Positions 55,421 to 64,000 of a stretch of 64,000 nt of DNA are shown here, in pieces; the stretch's first letter is position 1; the number at the start of each line of letters is the position of its first letter. The notes beneath the pieces were generated by a model. That model searched no databases. It was not told where the DNA came from and was given only the letters and a program-made list of their open reading frames with translations. The DNA is from Malania oleifera (Eukaryota; Streptophyta; Magnoliopsida; Santalales; Ximeniaceae), in NCBI RefSeq assembly GCF_029873635.1, contig NC_080420.1, positions 122,520,719 through 122,584,718 on the forward strand. Reading direction: 5' to 3'. A program made the translations under genes and the position numbers.

Positions 55421-55437
55421 GGGGGGGGGGGGGGGGG
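55421..55437 (+). repeat. poly-G homopolymer tract (17 G)
   Basis: A G run directly after ACGGGACCCC, giving a C4G17 block at the left edge of the decayed L1. Confidence 0.9.
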
Positions 55438-55469
55438 AGGACTTGACATGATATGGGGAGCAAGGGGCC

Positions 55470-57770
55470 CTCAAGTGGATAACCCTGGAAAAAGTCTTAA
55501 TTCCACTTTTATTACCCTAGTCCCTAAAAAAGATGGTGCTACTAGTTTAGTGACTTTAGGCCAATTAGTTTGGTGGAAAGACTTAATAGCTTTTAAGCTA
55601 GCAGATAAAAATGCCCTCAATCGGTTGACTTGGCAAAAAAAAATTCATGTAGCTGACCCCATCTAGTGGAACTTAAGCCTTGTTGTTTTTCTTGTTGTTA
55701 TATTTTGGTTACTAGTGTTTATAAGATTTTAACATACGTATTGTCCAAGATATTAGCTATGGTCTTGGTGGACCATGTCCCATGATCAAAGTGCTTTTAT
55801 TGGTGAGAGACAAATCCTTGATGCTGAGTTGGTGGCAAATAAGGTGGTTGAGGATGCCATCAAGAGAGAAAAGAAGGGCCGATCTTGAAACTATACTTTG
55901 AGAAAGCATATAATCAAGTTAGCTGGGTTTCTTTTTTTTTATGAAGTGATAGAAAAGGCTTTGGAGGAAGAACAAGGAAGTCAATCTGAGGCCCATAGGT
56001 GTGTCTCCTCTATGGTTTTTTTTTTGTCTTAGCCAACAAGAGGGGCTCAGTCATGCTTTGAGCTTCTAGAGGTCAAAGACAAGGTGATCCCTTATGGCAT
56101 CATTTTCACAATTGTGGTTGATGCTTTAAGCAAATTGATTGATAAAGGGGTTGAAAGAGGTTTGGTGGAAGGGATTAACGTGGGCACTGCCCATTTCTCA
56201 CCTTTTAATTTGATACTATTCTTTTTCTTTTGGAGGATAGGAACAACTTTTCTTATGTGCTAACTATTCTCTCCAGGTTTTTGAGAAGGTGTCGGGGCTA
56301 AAAAGGGTAGCTTGGTGGGATAAAGGTTGGATTGATTTGAGCCTTTTTTCTAGGTTATCTGGTTGCAGGGTTTTGAGCTAGCCTATTTACCTATTTAGGG
56401 ATTCCTAAGGAGGTAATCCTACAATTGATTCGTTTTTTAACCCACTTTTTTAGAGAATCATTAGAAGCTTGAATCGAGAAGAAATGAGCATTTTTTGGCT
56501 TTAGCTGGTCACTCTCATTTAGGCCCTATCACTCGTGTTCCCTCGTACTATGTATCCTTTTTAGAATCTCAATAGGAGTTGCCTGCAGATTAGAGAAGTT
56601 GATAAGGGATTTCTTGTGATCAAGAGATGGGGAGCAGAAGAGAACTCATTTAGTAGGGTGAAACATTGTGAGTAGATCTAAAAAGGAGGGAGGCCCGGGT
56701 GTCGGTAATTTGGTGCCTAAGAACTATCTCCTTCGGGGATAAGTGGTTATGACACTTTCCCCTCAAAACCTAACTCCCTTTGGCACAAAATGGGTGGGAT
56801 GCTATTGCAGGAATTACAGAATTAATATCACTTACTCCAATGCTTGGGAATTTGTATCTCAAATTTATTGGTCCTTTGTTTTGTAGCATCCATTATTAAA
56901 TGGGTAATGGAGAGAAAATCGGTTCCTTGGAAGACAACTGGATCAGTAATGAGAGAAAAACTATTGAGCTTGCTTCTTCGACTATTATGCTTGATTCTTT
57001 TCATGTCTAGGTGGGGAGTGATAAACGTGTTTAGAATCTTAATTCTTTTGAGGATTTCTTGTGCAAATATTTTTTCTCTCATTGAATCCATGACCCTAAT
57101 GTCAGATCTTTTGGCCACTATTCTATAGTTTGGAAAGTTAAGTTAAAGTTCCTTCAATAGTCAAGGCCTTCTTGTGGACTGCTATTCTTGAGAGAATCAA
57201 TACCTATGATCTACTTTAGAAGTGAGGACCAGACAAGGACCTATATTTGTCTTCTCTGCTTCAGGAATGGGACACCTATTCTCGCTTGTTTATATTTGTC
57301 CCTTCTCTTGGGGGCTCTAGAATTATTTGGGATATTAGTAGAAAATTGGTTTTGCCCAGCTTCTTTACATTGTTTTTATATTACTATGTTTGGAGGATTT
57401 GGTAAGAGAAAGGAGAGGAAAGTTCTATGGAGGAGTATAGTTCTAGCTATTATTTGGTGCATCCAGATAGAAAGAAATGCCAGAATTTTTAAAAGGTTTG
57501 CCACTTTTAAGAATATGCTTTGGAGCAAAATGATCTTTCTAGTGTCTCTTTGGCATGCAGCTAATGAATTCTTCCCGCATGTTTCTTTGGCAGACATGCA
57601 ACAAGATTGGCTGGCTCTACTTTCTTGAATTGCTTTATTTCTACCTAACGTATTCACTTACTATTTAGTTTCTTTCTTCTTGTAACGAGAGGATATCTTG
57701 TCTTCCCCATTTTTTTCTTTTTAGCTTCTTTGTTTCCTTGATTGCAACTCCACCTCTAACACATTCAATG
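55470..57770 (+). mobile_element. Decayed L1 LINE (RT to 3' UTR)
   Basis: Plus-strand pieces in L1 ORF2 order: STFITLVPKKDG, then DFRPISLV-like residues (partly out of frame), YKIL, SAFIGERQILDAELVANKVV, ILKLYFEKAYNQVSW, RGQRQGDPL, a decayed FADDT-like site near 56210, LVPRNYLLRG-like, and zf-RVT and tail pieces KVLWRSIVLAIIWCIQIERN and LLWHAANEFFPH-like, ending near 57627. The 3' UTR (TTTCTTCTTGTAACGAGAGG) follows. There are well over ten stops and frame changes. An RTE fragment is inserted at 55575-55703. Confidence 0.82.
55575..55703 (+). mobile_element. 5'-truncated RTE LINE fragment inserted in the L1
   Basis: The sequence reads the RTE C-terminus, KLADKNALNRLTW and IHVADPI followed by a stop, and then the RTE 3' signature CATCTAGTGGAACTTAAGCC and TTGTT repeats. 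TTTGGT flanks it on both sides (55569-55574 and 55704-55709). Across the gap the L1 frame resumes as ISLV-TSVYKIL, so the pre-insertion site can be read directly. Confidence 0.82.
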
Positions 57771-57775
57771 TCCTA

Positions 57776-60700
57776 ATCTATTCACACACGGCCAGTCTGA
57801 AGCTTGGATAAAAGAGGAGGGTTTGCATTAGGTAGCTAACAGCCACCATAAAACTTGTTAGATCTCTATGATATGAATTCTTACAAATTATTCACTGGAG
57901 CATCCGCTACAAGCAAAGCGTTGCACTTATACCACCCAAGTGTAGCGAGAAATGGGTGAGTGTGGGCTAGGCTGTCGCCCCAAAGTGACATGCCGTGTTA
58001 GTGCCTGGGTACAATGAATATGAGAGGGTTCCCACATCATTCTAGACATGGGCGGAGGAGACTAGGGTTAGATTAGCAACTTGGAACATAGGGAAACTTA
58101 TGGGCAAAATCATGGAGATAGTGGACACAATGATAAGAAGAAAAATTTATATAATATGTGTTCAAGAAACCAAGTGGGTAGTGGAGAAAGCTATAGAGAT
58201 TGAAAAAGCAAGATTCATACCTTAGTACACTAGAAAATAAAAACATAAGAATGGGGTAGGAATCATAGTACACAAACACTTAAATGAGTGTTATGTATGT
58301 CAAAAGGGTATGGGATAATATCATAAAAATCGAGATGGTCTTAGGCCAAGAGATAATGTCATTAGTGCTTATGCTTCTCAAGTAGGAAAGACAATTTAGG
58401 AAAGATATGGATAGTATTATACAAGAAGTATCAAAAACTAAGAAAATATTCATAGGAGCTTATTTGAATGGACACATTGAAGAGGATAATAAAAGTTACG
58501 AGACTATGAGAGGATAAATGGAGGACATTGATATGGAGATAAAAATGGGTCTGGCGATATGATCTTTAGACTTTGCCATGTAATATGATCTTCTTACGAT
58601 GAATACTTGTTTTACAAAGAGAGAAAAACACTTAACAATCTTCAAGAGTGAACAAAATAAAAGTCAAATAGATTTTTTCTTAACTAGAAAGGTAGATCGT
58701 TTATCATGTAAAGATTGTAAAGTTTTCCTAGGTGAAAGCTTAACTACACAACACAAAGTTTTAGTGTTAGATATATGTGTTAAAAATGGAAAAAGAAAGG
58801 GTAAGATAAATTAGTGCAACAAAACTAGGTGGTCGAACTTAAAGGAAGAAAATATAATAAAATTTAAGGATCAAATGATCAAAGATGGTCATTTGGACAA
58901 TAGGGGATAATGTGGAAGCAAACACTCTTTGGAGTAAGATACTAGTGTCAACGAAACAGCAAACAGAAAAGCAAAAGACTTAATAGAAGAAATTGGAGAA
59001 CGTGCTGGAATAGGCAAAAGTAGTGGAAACAAGCCCCCCACTTTAGGTCCCTTTGCGATCAGCTCCCCCGTTATCTGGTCCTGCACAACACAACCATTAC
59101 CAAAAAAATTAACAGCACAATTGTTATCAACTAATTGACCAACAGAAATAAGATTTGTGAAAAGCTGAGGAGCAAGAAACACATTAGTGAACTTATAAGC
59201 GACATCTCCGACAACAGCTATTAGCAAAGGACTACCATTGGCAGTCTAAATAGAAGATTGACCAACGTAGGGCCGAACATGACATAAGGTAGTGGGATTA
59301 TTCGTCATGTGATTAGAGCCACCCGAGTCCACATACCAGAGATTAGTAGAATTGTTACCTTGGAGCCCCATTGCTGATAATGCTGACATTAGCATCTATT
59401 GCACTACTTCAGGTGTGCAGTAATTCGCCGGAAGAGGTGCAGGAATAGAGAAGTCACCTGAAGAAGAGCCAGGGGCCACAAAAGTCACTATGGAGGGTAC
59501 ACTAAGTCTGGAATGCGTAGTCCTAACAATTCTGCAAGCGAATACGACATTCTTTGATAATGTGACCCTTCTTCTTGCAATAAGAGCAAAATTTCTTAGA
59601 ACAATTAGCAGCGATATGTCCAAATTCTTTGCAGAAAAAACATTGCAAAGTGCTAGAATGCATAGGCGGTCCTCATTGTTGAGCAGCACAAGCCACAGGA
59701 ACAGGCCTAGAACTACCATGAGATTGTGCCAAAGTAACTTGAGTACTAAGCCGTTGTTCTTCACGAAGTAACTCACCAAAACAAACATCCAGAGAAGGAA
59801 CGGGAGAGCAATTTAGCAGAGACGAGCAAACAAATTCATACTGGGGGCGGAGTTTCATAAGAAACTGATCACGAAGACTAGTCCCGTAAAGGCGTTGAAT
59901 AATGAGAAGAGAAGCCACAGGAATATCCGCGGTAACAAGATCAGAATATTCATTCCAAAGAGTCAGAAACCCCAAATAATAGTCTTGGATGGAATAATTG
60001 TCATGTTGAAACATGGCAATCACATGCTCTAATTGAAAACGACGGGCACCGTTATCTTAATGATATACAGTTTTTAAATAAGTCCACATGGATTGAGCGG
60101 TGCGATAAGGTCGCAAGTTGGGGACAATGTGGCTCAATCGAGCCAAAAAGCCAAGACATAATCCGAGCATCAAGCACAGCCCACAAGCTGCAGAGTCCTT
60201 GGATTTATCAAGATTGGGTGCACAATCCATGCCATCAATATAACCCCAAAGATCTTTTCCCTTCAGGAAAAGTTCAAATTGAAAAGCCCATGTAGAATAA
60301 TTGTTGCTCGTAAACTTGGCACTCACAGGGAGCAGAGTCCATGCTAAATAATAGAGAAAATCGAGAAACCCAAAAAAAAACAGACTATGTCGAAAGAAAC
60401 AAACCACCAAAAAATCTAGAAGCTCAAAATAAACAACACAGGTACAAAGAAAAACCAAGAACAACCTCCCTGCACTAAAAAAATTAAATCTTGAACCAAA
60501 AAACTGCACTAAAAATTAAATCTTGAACCAAAAACTTCTTGTTCCGAGAAGATAAGTACCAGAAACAACAACAGAAAGTTGTTGCATGCTTGCCGAGAGT
60601 CACAAACACCAACAAAAACTGGTGAAATAAGTGGCAAACCAGAAACTTGTAGTGCCTACTTGCCGAAAGTCACAAACCTACTAATCGAGAGTCACAAACA

Positions 60701-63190
60701 GCAATAGAAACTGAAGAAATAAGTGGCAAACCAGAAACCTGCTGTGCTTGCTTGCCGAAAGTTACAAACAGCAACAAAAAATTGTTGCCTGCTTGTCAAG
60801 AATCACAAGGACATAAACTGGAGGAATAAATCGCAACCCAGAAACCTATTGTGCCGACAGTCACGCAACCACAGAAGTACTGAAAGAATAGAGAAAATTC
60901 CAAAAGAGAAAACAAAACCACAACAGCCACAAAACCGGGAAGACAAAAAATCGAAGGGAAAAAAAACCTAGCAATCAGCTGGCTCTAATACCATGTCAAA
61001 TATTTTGTGAATGGCCCAATGAATTGGCCATGAATTCTGTATATTATATATAGACTTTACAAGAATGCTATACATGGAAAGTAAATAACGTCTAACATGA
61101 TTTCAACCCTATACAAGTAAACTATAATCTGTCAAGCCCTATACATGTAAACTAAATATATGCTAACTGTACAAAATAATGAATTGAAACATAAGGAAAT
61201 AAATGTAGGCTGAAGTAAGGAAAGAAAATCTTTTGCCTTGCTGTTTATTGTTCTGTTGACACTTGACAACTAGCTCTACTATAAAAGATAACAAAAAATA
61301 TTTTAGGTGAATCGAGAGGAAGCTTCTCGAATAGTTAAGAAAATTGGTGGTGGGGTGACATTGTCCAACAAGGCATAAAGACAGAATTCGGTATAAAACA
61401 TGGCAAAAATTTAGAAACATAGAAAACTTTAAAAATATAAAGTGACAAGAAAAGATGCAAAAAAAGTCGTTAACGAAGAAGCTAAACTTAGATCATATAA
61501 TAATTTATATGCTAGATTAGATACAAAGAAGATGAAAGAGACATATTTAAACTTGCTAAATATAGAGAAAGAAAGAGAGGTAGTGTAAAATGCATAACAC
61601 GTGAGGATGATAATGTCTTGGTTAAAGAAGGAGACATAAAGGAAAGATGGTGACACTACTTTAGTAAGTTATTTAATAAAAACTAAGTAGAAGGCTTGAA
61701 CTTAGAATTGACAAATGAAGAAAAGTCTAAAAATATGGAATTTATTCACAAAATTAGAGTTAATGAAATTAAGTTTGCATTAAAAAAGATGAAAAATGGA
61801 AAAGCTATATGGTTAACTAATTTATTTAACACAAGTTTTAAAAACTAAAAAATTTCAAACGAATGAAGGAAAACCACTTTAATACCTATATACAAAAATA
61901 AAGGAAATTTTTAAAAATATAATAACTATGTGGAATTAAACTTATGAGTCATACAATGAAACTGTAGGAAAGGGTAATTGAAAAACGATTAAAATTAGAA
62001 ATGAGGGTCTCAGAAAATTAATTTGGTTTTCTGCTTGTGAGATCTCTAAAAAAACTATATATTTTTTAAGAAGATTAATGAAAATATTTAAGGAAAAGAA
62101 AAGGAGCTTGCATGCGGTTTTCATTGACTTATGATAGGGTACCTGCGAAAGTTCTATAATAGATTTTAGAAAAAATAAACGTATGTAGTAAGTATATTGA
62201 TGTCATTGACACATTAAGGATATGTATGATGAAATAATTAGTAGTGTTAGGACTGCAGGTGGAGAGTCTTCTAATGACAACAATGACGGATGAACTTACT
62301 AGAAGTATCCAAAATGTGATTCCATAGAGCATGTTGTTTGCAAATGATAATGTCTTGATTGATAAAACTAGGAGTGGAGAAGAATCCAAATAAAAATTGT
62401 AGAGAGAAACTTTAGAATTTAGAGGTTTTAAGACAAGTAAAAATAAGACAGAATATATAAAATCTGCAATTTCAATCATTATAGGAGAAATATTGGAGAA
62501 AAGATTAACTTGATGGTCAAAAAGTTAATATCAATAGTAGAATTCGATACCTTAGATCTATCATGCAAGTTGAAGAAGAAATTTAGAATATATAATGGAT
62601 AGAATTAAAATAGGTTGGGTAAAATGGAGAAGTGTTTCAGGAACCCTGTGTGATCATAGAAACCATTAAAATTAAAAGGAAAACTCTAGAGGACGGTTGT
62701 AAGACCAACCATGCTATATGGAGCAGAATGTTAGGCAACTAAGAAATAACATATCCAAAAAGTAAAAGTTATTGAAATGAGAATGCTAAGGTGGATCAGT
62801 GGTATAATGTTAAAGGATAAATTAAAGAATGACTATATTCATAGTAAGTTAAGCGTAACTCCTGTAGAAGATAAGATACGGGAGGGGAAGCACAAATGGT
62901 TTGGGCATCTACAATATAGGCCAATATATTGTTTGTACCAATGAGAAGTGAGCTAGTTACTATGAAGGGCAAAGAAGAGATAGAAGTAAACCTAAAATAA
63001 TTTGAAATGAGATGATGAATAAGGATCTAGTAGCATTGAAATTGTCTGAGGAAATGGGTCATGATCATGTAAATTGGCGGAAAAGGATTCATGTAGCCAA
63101 CCTCACCTAGTAGGACTTAAGGCTTGGTTTGTTATTGTTTTCTTGATTGTAATTCTTCTTTCTTCCTTTAATATAATTTTTTGTTTATCA
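57776..63190 (+). mobile_element. Near full-length RTE-clade LINE, decayed and interrupted
   Basis: The 5' region (57776-58070) matches the isolated blocks at 50090 and 39991. The endonuclease follows at about 58075-58830, with LATWNIGKLMGKIMEIVDTM, IICVQETKW, NGVGIIVHK, NTCFTKREKHLTIFKS, QIDFFLTRKVDR and GESLTTQHKVLVLD. After the antisense copia piece the second half resumes near 61270: VKEGDIKERW, LIPIYKNKG, FIDL (62117), MLFANDNVLID (about 62333, where the catalytic FADD reads FAND), EMRMLRWISG and VEDKIREGKHKWFGH. The 3' end has CCTCACCTAGTAGGACTTAA and an ATTA-rich tail near 63197. There are many stops and frame changes, so it is inactive. The motif set is that of the RTE clade rather than L1. 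Confidence 0.85.
58960..61268 (-). mobile_element. Antisense Ty1-copia fragment inside the RTE LINE
   Basis: On the minus strand: an LTR of about 275 bp (60994-61268, TGTCAA to TTGACA), the primer-binding site TGGTATTAGAGCCAGCTG (about 60976-60993), a leader with degenerate tandem repeats (about 60560-60900), gag (about 60500-59690) with two CCHC-type knuckles (about 59560-59660) and a protease/GAG-pre-integrase part (about 59350-59000). Integrase, reverse transcriptase and the other LTR are not seen, so only the 5' half remains. The left border is uncertain within 58900-59035. The coding parts carry several breaks. Confidence 0.8.
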
Positions 63191-63212
63191 AAAAATTAAT
63201 TAATTAATTAAA

Positions 63213-64000
63213 TAAAATAAAATATATTATACATTCTACTAATCTATTAGGCACATAAGACAAACAAATAATAAAATAAATTAAACAACTTCTATTATTT
63301 TATTTGTTAAAGTAATAAAAAGACAGAAAATTTAAACCAATAAGTTATATTGTATACCCATAACCTAAGGTTCAAAAACTATAATATATGATTATAAATT
63401 TATATTATCATCAACTCAATAAAGTACTAAAAACTTGAACACAACAAAAACTAGAAAGAAAAGAAAGTTGAAGCTGAAATGTATAGAAAAAAAATATAAT
63501 AATACTAACATTATGAAAATAAATATATTTTTTGACAAAATAGTGCTCATATCAAATTGTTAATTATGCATCTCTTGTGGGTATTAATAAAAATACATAA
63601 TTTTGCAGCATTGTCGTCCTCACTATATCTTCTCCATCCCCTCTTTGCATTTCTTATCGAGAAATATGCATTAAAGGGAGAAAAGGAAAAAATAAAAATA
63701 AGTAAAAAATAAAAATTTTAAAAAAAAATTGGTTGTAACAGTCTTGTAATGGTTACATAACAGCTCCTACGGCTGTGAAACTTCTTCCCACCAATTTAGC
63801 AGTGAGTAATGATATGAGTAACACAAAAAATTGTGGTAGCATGAGCAACTGCTATTTAAACCATAGTTCAAATAGATTTTCAATCATGCGCTTGCTTCCA
63901 TTTCAAGCTTCTAATCAAATTAATATTGTTTCATATTATAATTTACAATTCAAGAAGGATACTATGAGCAAATAGGGCGATTTATAGGGGAGGGAAGGTT
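63213..64000. other. AT-rich intergenic DNA, no gene
   Basis: Poly-A rich DNA after the RTE tail. No frame here resembles a known protein, and no repeat was recognised. Confidence 0.55.

Overview
The window is nuclear DNA of a flowering plant, most likely a eudicot. The evidence is intron-bearing plant genes (a mitochondrial ICP55-type aminopeptidase, two DUF538/SVB-type proteins and an Agenet/DUF724-type exon) set in AT-rich DNA full of plant-type transposons: Tekay/Del-like Ty3-gypsy, SIRE/Maximus-like and other Ty1-copia, TRIM/LARD elements, L1 and RTE LINEs, tRNA-derived SINEs and MITEs. No bacterial operons, CRISPR arrays, rRNA or convincing tRNA genes were seen. No clearly new biological system was found; the most unusual material is repeat architecture.

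Layout. 1-12.95 kb: the 3' part of an ICP55-like gene (plus strand, six exons visible, 5' exons off the left edge). One 9.6-kb intron holds an old LARD-like LTR element (2.5-6.4 kb) and a SINE (7.4-11.2 kb) that was itself split by a Ty1-copia element (7.5-11.1 kb). 15.0-23.5 kb: a full-length but broken Tekay/Del-like gypsy element. 23.75-31.6 kb: a gag-only SIRE-like copia element with 2.3-kb LTRs. All three coding or gag-bearing LTR elements named so far have a matching 5-bp target duplication. 33.5-34.1 kb and 44.3-44.8 kb: two intronless DUF538 (SVB-like) paralogues in the same orientation, about 10 kb apart. Between them lie a small non-autonomous LTR element with a 79-bp tandem array, a solo LTR with a 39-bp array, MITEs, a TRIM and a SINE. 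49-53.2 kb: decayed L1 pieces and an isolated RTE 5' block. 53.75-54.2 kb, minus strand: one exon with two Agenet (Tudor-like) domains. 55.4-57.8 kb: a decayed L1. 57.8-63.2 kb: a decayed RTE LINE interrupted by an antisense copia fragment.

The host genes have no evident pathway link. The paralogous DUF538 pair looks like a local duplication later spread apart by transposons. Target duplications give a relative order for many insertions: SINE before copia at 7.4 kb, MITE before TRIM at 41 kb, L1 before RTE at 55.6 kb, and RTE before copia at 59-61 kb. All boundaries were read by eye; percent identities and ages are rough.
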